From UBA11795 sp964652755 (GTDB lineage: Bacteria; Chloroflexota; Dehalococcoidia; Lucifugimonadales; UBA826): a DNA stretch of 26,271 nt. The position numbers and the translations under genes are program-made. The stretch spans positions 1 through 26,271 of the forward strand of contig CAZZBP010000025.1 of the NCBI GenBank assembly GCA_964652755.1, read 5' to 3'. This document shows, one piece after another, positions 16,837 to 24,721 of the stretch. The first letter of the stretch is position 1. Each line of letters begins with the position of its first letter. The notes below the pieces were generated by a model, which did not search any database, was not told where the DNA came from, and saw only the letters and a program-made list of their open reading frames with translations.

Positions 16837-17991
16837 TTAATTGTGTGCGTAAGGATCTGCGGCGTCTCTTAGCCCGTCTCCCATGAAGTTGTAGCAAAGA
16901 ACGACTACTATGACAAAAAGGCCGGGTAACAGAAGCCATGGCGCGCCGGCTACAACTTGTAGTTTCTGAGCTTCGAATAATAATACCCCGTAGCTAAGTG
17001 TAGGTGGGCGTAGCCCCAAGCCTAAAAAGCTGAGAGATGTTTCAGCGATAATGAAACCTGGAATGCTCAGTGTTGTGGCAGCGATGATGTGGCTTGTGAA
17101 TGAAGGAAGCATATGTCTGAATATGATTGCGAACTCACTAGTTCCATAAAGGCGTGCTGCCGTTACGAAGTCTTCTGAACGCATGGCCAGAAACCGACCT
17201 CGTACTTCTCTAGCGAGTCGTGGCCAGCCAAGCAGTGAAATGATTATGGTCATAGCAAAAAACAATCGAATCTGAGACCACTCTGGTGGTACGGCGGCAG
17301 CTAATGCCAGCCACAAAGGAATGGTTGGAATAGCCCTGAAAAACTCGACCACCCGTTGAATAATGACATCAGCCCACCCTCCCCTGTAGCCAGATATTCC
17401 TCCTAGCAATAGTCCCAAAAATAGGCTTAATGCAACTCCCACAAGGCCGATTAGCATCGATATTCTCGTTGCAAACATTATTCTTGAGAACTGGTCCCGG
17501 CCCATTCTATCCGTTCCCAGAAGATAAAGCGGCATGGGTTTATCTTCATCAGGTTTTTCCACACCCAGCAAATGCCTGTTGGAAGGAATGAACCCCAAAA
17601 ATTTGTATTCCTGTTTTTCTCCGCCTTTTACAAAGTAACGGATTCGGTGTTTTGTCGACTTGTCATCTTCAAACACCATCGCAAGGGTTACAGGATCTCT
17701 GCTACCCACCTTTTCGTACACATATGGCAGCGTTGGTTTCAAACCGTCAAAGAAATGAATCCGTTGAATCGGCATGAATGCCCGTTTGGCATATCGCTCT
17801 AGGGGGTCATGTGGCGCAAGAAATTCGCAAAAAGCTGCTATCAGAAAGAAAATAACTATAAAAACCGCGCCGACTAACGCTAACCTATGTTTGAGAAACC
17901 TGAGCCAAACCAGTTTCCACTGGGATGCGACAAATAGCTGCTCTTCGGCACTTGTGCTATCTATAGGCATTGGATTTCTTGTTTCAGTCAA
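16837..17991 (-). CDS. oppC: Peptide-type ABC transporter permease, OppC-like
   Basis: This 384-residue inner-membrane permease has one helix at residues about 33-57, then a long outside segment (about 60-155), then five helices. GTDRMGRDQFSR precedes helix 2, and the ATPase-docking EAA-type loop is EDFVTAARLYGTSEFAIIFR. It ends FMGDGLRDAADPYAH, the family's typical C-terminus. It is longer than the usual 300 residues because of the outside segment after helix 1, which contains an HFFDGLKPTLPYVYEKVG stretch also found in a subset of Opp/Dpp permeases. The start is taken as TTG at 17991, five bases after the OppB stop, suggesting coupling; an ATG seven codons later is an alternative. It is last in the binding protein-OppB-OppC block and convergent with the permease-propeller gene. 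Confidence 0.9.
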   Translation of the reverse strand: MTETRNPMPIDSTSAEEQLFVASQWKLVWLRFLKHRLALVGAVFIVIFFLIAAFCEFLAPHDPLERYAKRAFMPIQRIHFFDGLKPTLPYVYEKVGSRDPVTLAMVFEDDKSTKHRIRYFVKGGEKQEYKFLGFIPSNRHLLGVEKPDEDKPMPLYLLGTDRMGRDQFSRIMFATRISMLIGLVGVALSLFLGLLLGGISGYRGGWADVIIQRVVEFFRAIPTIPLWLALAAAVPPEWSQIRLFFAMTIIISLLGWPRLAREVRGRFLAMRSEDFVTAARLYGTSEFAIIFRHMLPSFTSHIIAATTLSIPGFIIAETSLSFLGLGLRPPTLSYGVLLFEAQKLQVVAGAPWLLLPGLFVIVVVLCYNFMGDGLRDAADPYAHN

Positions 17992-17995
17992 TGTA

Positions 17996-18982
17996 TCACG
18001 CTTGCATTCTTATTCGAGGATCCATCAATGCAAGGACAATATCTGATATCAGGACTCCTATCTGGACCATTACCGTGGTTATTAGGATTAAGGATCCTGC
18101 CATGTACATATCTTGTGAGAGTAGTGCTCTTAGTAATAGTGGTCCGATGGTAGGTAGGCTCATTACGGTTGCTACGATCAGGCTGCCTGAAAATGCTTGT
18201 GCAAGTTCAAGTCCTGCGGTGCTTACAAAGGGATTAAGGCCCAGCCTTACCGGGTATTTGAGTATCAGTTTCCATTCCGTCAGTCCCTTGGATCTAGCCG
18301 TTTCCACATAAGGTTTGGTAAGTTCGTCCAGGACGTTAGCACGAACGATACGAGTCAACCTGGCAGTTCCATCTGTTCCCAGAATAACCATTGGGACCCA
18401 AATGTGTTTTAACATATCTACTAACTTGGCGAAACTCCAAGGAGCATCTATATATTCGGTGCTGAATAATCCTGTTACATTCAGCCCGAATTGTGACAAG
18501 ACAATGTACATCATGATAAGAGCCAACAGGAAATTAGGAGTTCCGACGCCAAGATAGGAAAGGAACGTAAAAAAATAATCTATGATGGAATACTGTTTTA
18601 CCGCCGATATAATTCCAATGGGAACAGCTAGAGTCCACGTAAAAACTATAGTGAAAGCTATCAAAAGTACCGTCATTAAAAGACGTTCGTTAAGCAGTTG
18701 AGATACGGGCATTTGAAACTCAAGTGATATTCCAAGATCCCATTGCAATATACCCCATATCCATTTCATGTATTGGATGTGCAGCCCTTGATTGAGACCA
18801 TACTGTTCTCTTAAGGCCTCTTCATCATCCTTGGACATAAAGTCCCCCATTGCCTGTTGGGCGGCTACGTAATCGGTCAGGTAGTCGCCTGGCGGGGCTT
18901 GGATTAAGGCGAAAGCAAGCATTGACATTATGAGCAACATTGGAAAGAAGATCATGAGTCGTCTTGCGATGAACTGTATCAA
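17996..18982 (-). CDS. oppB: Peptide-type ABC transporter permease, OppB-like
   Basis: This 328-residue, six-helix inner-membrane permease begins MIQFIARRLMIFFPMLLIMS, the typical OppB/DppB start with RR before helix 1. It has the EAA-type coupling loop PYVETARSKGLTEWKLIL (about residues 230-247) and ends DIVLALMDPRIR, again a family hallmark. It forms the translocation channel with OppC. The start is TTG at 18982 with GGAGTG four to five bases upstream; no ATG alternative preserves helix 1. It lies 240 bases downstream of the binding-protein gene, with a terminator-like hairpin between them that would allow more binding protein than permease to be made. Confidence 0.92.
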   Translation of the reverse strand: MIQFIARRLMIFFPMLLIMSMLAFALIQAPPGDYLTDYVAAQQAMGDFMSKDDEEALREQYGLNQGLHIQYMKWIWGILQWDLGISLEFQMPVSQLLNERLLMTVLLIAFTIVFTWTLAVPIGIISAVKQYSIIDYFFTFLSYLGVGTPNFLLALIMMYIVLSQFGLNVTGLFSTEYIDAPWSFAKLVDMLKHIWVPMVILGTDGTARLTRIVRANVLDELTKPYVETARSKGLTEWKLILKYPVRLGLNPFVSTAGLELAQAFSGSLIVATVMSLPTIGPLLLRALLSQDMYMAGSLILITTVMVQIGVLISDIVLALMDPRIRMQA

Positions 18983-19160
18983 AAATCACTCCGATGAACG
19001 CGGCTGCTCTGAGTTGGCAAATCAGATTTCTTTAAATCGTAGTCAATCGTTTTCTTATTAGTTCAATATCTAGGGATTCTAAACAAAGTACCAGACCACA
19101 TCAAATGCAACTTCCTGTATGGCTGAAACTATATTGTCTAAAAGTTTTGTCAAACTAAGA

Positions 19161-19191
19161 GGGGAAGCCAGAAACTAGTCCGGGCTTCCCC
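19161..19191 (-). terminator. Terminator/attenuator hairpin after the binding-protein gene
   Basis: GGGGAAGCC (19161-19169) pairs perfectly with GGCTTCCCC (19183-19191) around a 13-base loop. It lies 31 bases beyond the stop of the solute-binding protein. The minus-strand 3' flank (TCTTAGTTT) is only moderately T-rich, so partial read-through into oppB is likely. An intercistronic hairpin here fits the common pattern of excess binding protein. Confidence 0.62.
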
Positions 19192-19222
19192 CCCACCGAT
19201 TCAATTCGGTTCTACGTTACAG

Positions 19223-21409
19223 CTATCGGTCGTAATACCATTGCTCTGGGAATCCCGTGTTTGGGGTCCTATGTGGCCACGAGTTCGCTGCTGCGTCAGG
19301 AACGTTTCTAAGATCTTTATTCTTTACTATGACGCCCTGAATCATAGGACTTAATCCGGCGACGCCTATAGTGTATTGCGCTTCCGCTAGTCTCCTATAA
19401 ATTTCTTTGCCGATTTCGGCTCTTTCAGCGTCGGCTACAAGAGGACCCTGTTTATACAAGTCCATCAGTTCCTTGTATTCCTGCGGAGGCTCGATGCCTT
19501 CTACACCACCAGTCATCTCCCAAGTACCATATGCTGGTCCAGGCTGGAAGCCGTTGCTGGTTGGGAGCAGGTGCTGCGGGGCGCTGAATATGAACCCGGC
19601 TGATATCTGGTCCCAGACGCTTACGTGAGACTCGTTGGCGTCACGGCGCGTCTGAAGCAAAGCGCGCGTCACTATGTCCGCCTTTGCGTTCACTCCTACC
19701 GCTTTCCACATCTCAGCGCCCTGTTCTGCTATGTCGCACCATGCACCGAAAGCGCATGTGGCGGTGATGACAATTTGGAACGGGTCGCCATTTGGCAACA
19801 ATCTGTATCCATCGTCACCAATCGTATCGAGCCCGACACTGTCCAGATATGCGTTGGCCTTGTCGGGATCATATTCCATATACAGATTTGCATACTCGTC
19901 ACCGGGATAGAATGGGTGACTTTTTTGAGCAGGAACCTGGTTTCTGGGAGTTCCGAGGCCAAGGAAACTTACTTCGTTGATCTCGTCACGGTTTAACGCG
20001 TGAGACAGTCCGTGCCTAAAGTCCGCCTGCTTGAAGATATCGCCCAAGGGGCCTTCAAGGCTTGCGTTAACAGCGAATCCCGCGTCTATCTCTTCCACCG
20101 AACCCCATATAGCCATCACGTACCCGCCCGACTCTTCTCCGGCCTTGAGGGTCGGATAGTCTTCGAGGGAGATATGTCTGCCCTGCAAATCGATCTCGCC
20201 AGCCAGGGCCTTTACCTGAAGGACTTCTTTATCAGCTACCAAAATTAGGCTTACCTTGTCCAGGTATGGGAGCTGGTTGCCTTCTGCATCTACGCCCATG
20301 AAGTACGGGTTGCGTTCCGCGCTAACGATCTGACCACCGAGAGGAGATGTGAATTTCCAAGGAGCCAGGGTTGGCTTCTCAATGTTCAGGTTGTATTGAG
20401 TCTTGGACAGATATAACTGAGTCCAGTCTTCGAATCCTCCTGCCTCCGCTAAGGCGGCTACGTCTGAATTGTACTTGGGCAGGAATTGTTTCATGTAATG
20501 GGCTGGGGCCCACGGTACGTTTCTGGTATTTCCGTAACATGCCTCGTCTGCCTGCGCTGCTATTTCAGCAAACAGGAAGTGTTGGCCAGGGAACCTGAAC
20601 TCAACCGTGGTTTCGTCTATCTTTGCTACTGTCCCAAGACCGTCGCCGAGCTTTAGGAAAGCCGGCTTTGAAGGGGTCAATTCATCGTTCATAATGACGT
20701 CTTCATATTGGAATATTAAGTCGTCAGCAGTAAACGGAGAACCATCCGACCATTTCATTCCTTTCCGGAGTTTAGCTGTCCAAACTGTCCCATCAGAGTT
20801 AGGAGTTAGAGATTTGGCCACAGACGGGATCAGGTTAAACCCATCGGCTGCGAATCTCACAAGGCTGGTTCTGGACACCCGGAACATATTGCAACCGTCT
20901 TGTGGACCGAGGTAGCCTCGGCGGAGTGTTCCACCATACTTACCAATGGAGCCGAACACGGGCATTACCATCGGTTCTGAAGGGAGTCGTTCACCGACTG
21001 GGGGGAGGTTTCCCGCCGAAACAGCCTGTGCGCGGCCCGGGGCCTCGTTATATGACTGAGGCTTTTCGACCTCCATTTCAACAACTTTTACGACTTCCAT
21101 TTCTACAATTACTTCTACAGGAACTTCTTTTATAACCTCTTTTACTACTTCTTTCTCTACGACGACAGTCTCACCGGCGACCTCTACAGTCTTAACGACT
21201 TCCTTCTCAACTATCTTGGTTTCGCCGGGTACTTCGATCGTCTTTACGACTTCTTTTTCTACTTCTACGATCTTCTCGACTGGTACTTCTTTGATAATTT
21301 CTTTTTCAACGACGATAGTTTCGGCTTCGCCGGCGCACGCTATTAGCAGTGCCAGTATTGACGATAACATCAACACCCCGGCTGTCCTTCTCATCTTTTT
21401 AAAAGTCAT
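19223..21409 (-). CDS. ABC transporter solute-binding lipoprotein, family 5 (OppA/DppA type)
   Basis: This 728-residue protein captures substrate outside the cell and delivers it to OppB/OppC. It has a lipoprotein signal with lipobox LIAC and acylated Cys25. A tether of about 90 residues rich in Val, Glu and Lys (31-116) includes a 17-residue unit EKEVVKTIEVPGETKIV repeated at 51-67 and 68-84. The SBP_bac_5 domain follows (about 135-700) with TVWTAKLRKGMKWSDGSPFT and ALNRDEINE, typical of the family. It is longer than the usual 540 residues, partly because of the tether. The start is ATG, with AGGAGG ten bases and GGAT five bases upstream. It is first gene of the transporter cluster. The ligand cannot be read from the sequence; the family binds peptides, sugars, nickel and others. 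Confidence 0.92.
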   Translation of the reverse strand: MTFKKMRRTAGVLMLSSILALLIACAGEAETIVVEKEIIKEVPVEKIVEVEKEVVKTIEVPGETKIVEKEVVKTVEVAGETVVVEKEVVKEVIKEVPVEVIVEMEVVKVVEMEVEKPQSYNEAPGRAQAVSAGNLPPVGERLPSEPMVMPVFGSIGKYGGTLRRGYLGPQDGCNMFRVSRTSLVRFAADGFNLIPSVAKSLTPNSDGTVWTAKLRKGMKWSDGSPFTADDLIFQYEDVIMNDELTPSKPAFLKLGDGLGTVAKIDETTVEFRFPGQHFLFAEIAAQADEACYGNTRNVPWAPAHYMKQFLPKYNSDVAALAEAGGFEDWTQLYLSKTQYNLNIEKPTLAPWKFTSPLGGQIVSAERNPYFMGVDAEGNQLPYLDKVSLILVADKEVLQVKALAGEIDLQGRHISLEDYPTLKAGEESGGYVMAIWGSVEEIDAGFAVNASLEGPLGDIFKQADFRHGLSHALNRDEINEVSFLGLGTPRNQVPAQKSHPFYPGDEYANLYMEYDPDKANAYLDSVGLDTIGDDGYRLLPNGDPFQIVITATCAFGAWCDIAEQGAEMWKAVGVNAKADIVTRALLQTRRDANESHVSVWDQISAGFIFSAPQHLLPTSNGFQPGPAYGTWEMTGGVEGIEPPQEYKELMDLYKQGPLVADAERAEIGKEIYRRLAEAQYTIGVAGLSPMIQGVIVKNKDLRNVPDAAANSWPHRTPNTGFPEQWYYDR
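21062..21319 (-). repeat. Val/Glu/Lys-rich tether repeats in the binding protein
   Basis: This is the coding stretch for residues 31-116 of the binding lipoprotein. A 51-base unit (17 residues) lies twice in direct order (residues 51-67 and 68-84), with weaker relatives on either side (EKEIIKEVPVE; EKEVVKEVIKEVPVE). The charge pattern predicts an extended, highly polar spacer between the lipid anchor and the binding domain. Confidence 0.75.
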
Positions 21410-21932
21410 CGAAATCCTGCCTCCTAAGAGTGACTTAACTATTCAGTATTCCACGATATGTTCTTTAAATTAAATTTAGCCTGCGCCACTTTGGATTCTT
21501 TACCAAATCCCAAATAGCCGGGCAAATTTAAGCATGATGACTGAACGAGTGTCAAATCCACGTTTGGAATTAGGACGTAATTTGTCTTAGGTTGAATCGA
21601 AGTTGAGTGATGAGTCTATAGTCCGTATCTATAGTGATGAGTCTATAGTCCGTTTCTACATAGTTCGTATCTATAATAGATAGTCTTTTTTCATCCCTAT
21701 ATAATAATCGGATCAAGAATCGAAAAAATTCCCGCGATGATCTTGAAATATCCAATTTATTGCATTTGTGGGTTGGCATAATTACTTATGCAGCACGGCA
21801 ATAGAATAAGTGAACAACCTTCCACTTCAATTGACCTTTTATTATTGGAAAGGTAACCTCGACGGTGTTGCGAGTGACAATTGTTTAAATCTGCTTAGTG
21901 GTTTGAAACTAGTACAGAGGGATAATTAGGTT
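21410..21932. other. 523-base divergent intergenic region
   Basis: This region lies between the start of the binding-protein gene (minus) and the start of the second DUF1800 gene (plus). It must hold both promoters. It is A+T-rich and contains the 27-base tandem repeat at 21606-21659. Small frames in it (for example 21570-21779, minus) are low-complexity readings of that repeat. I see no RNA gene or convincing consensus promoter. Confidence 0.6.
21606..21675. repeat. 27-base tandem direct repeat, two copies plus a partial third
   Basis: Copy 1 is 21606-21632 and copy 2 is 21633-21659. Both begin AGTGATGAGTCTATAGTCCG and differ in one or two positions near the end. A partial copy with TTCGTATCTATA follows at 21664-21675. 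Each unit contains the near-palindrome CTATAG. Possible roles are a set of operator sites or simple slippage. Confidence 0.85.
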
Positions 21933-23345
21933 ATGGCTAAAGACGACATTGGACAGATCGCCCATTTAATGCGCAGGGCTGGGTTTGGCGCTACCAGGGC
22001 AGAGCTTGAAAAATTGGCTGAAGTTGGATTTGAAAATCTGGTGGATGAATTACTCGACGATACTAGATCTGATCAGATTGAAGATGATCTAGTGTCAAGG
22101 TACCACAGCGATCATACTGCCGGTATGGGGCAAGGCGGCATGACAGCCAACTGGTTATATCGTATGGTCAACAGCCAGCATCCTCTTGAGGAAAAAGTGG
22201 CCCTTTTCTGGCACGGGGTATTTGCTACAGGCTATGCCAAAAGTGCTCAGGGAAGAGTCCTTATGGATCAATGGAGGATGTTTAGGGAACACGGAATGGG
22301 AAACTTCAAGAATTTGTTAATTGAACTTTCTAAAGATCCGTCAATGATTTTATGGTTGGATAACCACGACAACCACAAAGGGGCGATTAACGAAAATTAC
22401 GGTAGGGAACTATTAGAGCTGTTCTCAATGGGGGCTGGAAACTATTCAGAGGATGATATTAAGGCTTGTGCCCAAGCTTTTACCGGCTGGACAATCAGTA
22501 ATTCCGAATATATGGCTATACGTGCAAATAATGATTCTCTCTGGCCTTATGGTCGGTTGAATTTGAATTTTGAATACAAGTCGGACGATCACGATAGCAG
22601 TGAAATAACGTTTCTTGGGGAAACAGGTAGTTTTGGTGGCGAAGACATTATAGATATTATTTGTAAGCAGGAAGCTACGGGAAGATTCCTAGCCCGACAA
22701 ATGTATAGTTTTTTCGTCGCTGATGAGCCACCAAGTTCCCAGTGGGCGTACACACCACCCCGGGATGCTGAGGCTATCGAAGTGCTAGTAGAGGCATACT
22801 TTAGTAGTGGTTATGATATCCGATTTGTTCTCAAGACCTTGTTCAAATCCGAATTCTTTCGTTCATCGGAAACACGCTTTGCCAAAGTGAAAAGTCCTGC
22901 AGAACTCGTGGCAGGGGTGTTGAAATTAACGGGAGAATTTAAGTCCCCGCACCCCAAACTTCAGGCCGCTGCTGCGTCTATGGGTATCATGGGCCAAGTA
23001 CTTGGGAACCCACCTACAGTTGAAGGATGGCACGAAGGAATAGAATGGGTTGAAACAGGATCATTAGTGGAACGAATAAATTTTTCTTCCGATAGGTTTT
23101 CTGACCCGGATAAACCTGGCGTTAGGGAGATGATTGATAGTCTAGAAAGTAGATTTAAGGATGACACTTCGGCCCAAGAAGTTGTTCAAGGCTGTTTGGA
23201 TCAAATGGGAGCCATAGAAGTATCTGAGGAAACGAGGTCGATACTTGTTGACCACGCTTCAAAATTGGGTGATGAGGAACGAGGGGATAAATTTGTAGAG
23301 ATGCTAAGGATAGTAAGCGCGACCCCTGAATTTCAGCAAGGATGA
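21933..23345 (+). CDS. DUF1800 family protein (cassette 2)
   Basis: This is a 470-residue DUF1800 protein homologous along its whole length to the one at 9140-10501. Shared blocks are HLMRRAGFGATRAEL, ENYGRELLELFSMGAGNY with EDDI, AFTGWT, the GEDIIDII segment, KVKSPAELVAGVLK and PPTVEGWHEGIEWVETGSL with ERINF. It starts at the first conserved block with no export signal. A distinctive insertion near residues 185-205 (after AFTGWT) distinguishes it from cassette 1. The ATG at 21933 has only a distant GAGGG. It is followed 18 bases later by the NHL gene, so the two are co-transcribed. Unlike cassette 1 there is no DUF1501 gene beside it. Function is unassigned. Confidence 0.9.
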   Translation: MAKDDIGQIAHLMRRAGFGATRAELEKLAEVGFENLVDELLDDTRSDQIEDDLVSRYHSDHTAGMGQGGMTANWLYRMVNSQHPLEEKVALFWHGVFATGYAKSAQGRVLMDQWRMFREHGMGNFKNLLIELSKDPSMILWLDNHDNHKGAINENYGRELLELFSMGAGNYSEDDIKACAQAFTGWTISNSEYMAIRANNDSLWPYGRLNLNFEYKSDDHDSSEITFLGETGSFGGEDIIDIICKQEATGRFLARQMYSFFVADEPPSSQWAYTPPRDAEAIEVLVEAYFSSGYDIRFVLKTLFKSEFFRSSETRFAKVKSPAELVAGVLKLTGEFKSPHPKLQAAAASMGIMGQVLGNPPTVEGWHEGIEWVETGSLVERINFSSDRFSDPDKPGVREMIDSLESRFKDDTSAQEVVQGCLDQMGAIEVSEETRSILVDHASKLGDEERGDKFVEMLRIVSATPEFQQG

Positions 23346-23363
23346 TGCAGGAGCTATTTTGAG

Positions 23364-24401
23364 ATGACCACAAAAGAAGCTGTCACCAAGTCGGATTTTC
23401 TAGTGTACGAATGCACATTAGGTGCAGCCGGGATGACCGACAAAGGGTTTTTCTTTCCCGTCGATACTGCCATTGGCAAAGACGGGAAAATGTATGTGAT
23501 CAGCCGTTCCCACGAGGGTAATGGAGGCGGTATAAGAATTACTGTCATGAGCTATCACCATGACTACTATGGAGCGTTTGCTTCTGTAGGAGAAGCTGAT
23601 GGCCAATTTACATGGCCGACTTCGATAACGCTGGATAGGGACGGACGGGTCTATGTAAGCGACGAATATAATCAAAACATCTCCATATTTGATGGTGAGG
23701 GTAAGTTTCTACATAAATGGGGGCGTGAAGGTTCTTCAGAGGGACAGTTTGACGGTCCTGCTGGAATGAGTTTTGATGGGAATGAAATTCTTTATGTTTC
23801 GGACCACCGTAACCACCGTATACAAAAATACTCTAAAAATGGGAATTATCTGGCAAGCTTCGGATCGTATGGAGATGGAAACGGTCAGCTCAACTTGCCT
23901 TGGGGTATAACCGTGAATGAACGAAACGGGGTATATGTAGCGGATTGGAGAAATAACAGGATCCAGAGATTTACATTGGACGGCGAATTTGTAGCTACCT
24001 ATGGAACATACGGAGATGGGGATGGTGAGCTTAACAGACCCTCCAGTGTGGCCGTTGATAGTGATGGCTATATGTTCATCGCGGACTGGGGAAATGAAAG
24101 AGTCCAAGTATTAGACCCTGACGGAGAGTTTGTTGTAGGTCTTAGAGGAGAAGCTACCCTTTCTCCCTGGGGGGAGGAATTTCTTGGATCGAATCCAGAT
24201 GAACGAAGAGCCCGATCAGAAGCAGATCTAGATTCTGTAGTGAATCTGAGATCACAAACTCCTCACCAAATCTCCTCGCACATAGAAAAATATTTTTGGT
24301 CACCAATTTCAATAAAATTGGACGAAGACGAAAAGATATACGTCACAGAGCGCAACCGGCACAGGCTTCAGGTATATCGAAAAAACAGCATACAGAGTTA
24401 G
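23364..24401 (+). CDS. NHL-repeat beta-propeller protein (cassette 2)
   Basis: This 345-residue protein is made of about five NHL repeats (for example LPWGITVNERNGVYVADW and RPSSVAVDSDGYMFIADW), lacking a signal peptide or membrane segment. The order of blades matches the protein at 6892-7920. The same non-repeat insertion follows the fifth blade (beginning GEATLSPWGEEF here, GDATLSRVARDY there), as does the C-terminal EKYFWSPISIKLDEDEKIYV block. Such shared details outside the repeats show true paralogy, not just common repeats. The start is ATG with AGGAG ten bases upstream. It is the second and last gene of cassette 2. Confidence 0.85.
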   Translation: MTTKEAVTKSDFLVYECTLGAAGMTDKGFFFPVDTAIGKDGKMYVISRSHEGNGGGIRITVMSYHHDYYGAFASVGEADGQFTWPTSITLDRDGRVYVSDEYNQNISIFDGEGKFLHKWGREGSSEGQFDGPAGMSFDGNEILYVSDHRNHRIQKYSKNGNYLASFGSYGDGNGQLNLPWGITVNERNGVYVADWRNNRIQRFTLDGEFVATYGTYGDGDGELNRPSSVAVDSDGYMFIADWGNERVQVLDPDGEFVVGLRGEATLSPWGEEFLGSNPDERRARSEADLDSVVNLRSQTPHQISSHIEKYFWSPISIKLDEDEKIYVTERNRHRLQVYRKNSIQS

Positions 24402-24721
24402 TCCAGAAGGATCTCTCGTACTTACAATAAAGAAATAAGTGGTTGCGATAATTCCTTTATTGCTTTACTTGTTAAGGGTTGCATGGAGGCCCGTTGGTCG
24501 CCCGAATTATGGCTTTATTCGTTTTGGGCGCGCCATCATTTGCTTAGAAGAGTGATCTGGCACTAATAGCACTTCTAGACTGCAGTTTATATGCCTAAAC
24601 GTGCCTAGGAACTGATTGGGCACATGTTAATTGACTATCTACACATTACTAGTAGATTCAAGAAATATCTGATAATAATCGTCTTGCAGTATTTGCTCAT
24701 TATTCACATGGAGGGTCACTC
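24402..24721. other. 320-base intergenic region before the Gfo/Idh gene
   Basis: No gene is visible. An A+T-rich inverted repeat CAATAAAG (24425-24432) with CTTTATTG (24455-24462) may help end the NHL transcript, although the 22-base loop is long. A candidate promoter for the downstream gene is listed separately. Confidence 0.5.
24631..24658 (+). promoter_or_regulatory. Candidate sigma-70-type promoter for the Gfo/Idh gene
   Basis: TTGACT (24631-24636) resembles a -35 box and TAGATT (24653-24658) a weak -10 box, with a 16-base spacer, about 64 bases upstream of the GTG start. The -10 match is only four of six, so this is suggestive only. Confidence 0.3.

Noticed and set aside
21606..21675. 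CRISPR array
   Set aside because: The copies are adjacent with no spacers, only two full units exist, and there are no cas genes.
21570..21779. 69-codon minus-strand ORF in the long intergenic region
   Set aside because: Much of its protein is a translation of the tandem DNA repeat; no ribosome site or family features.
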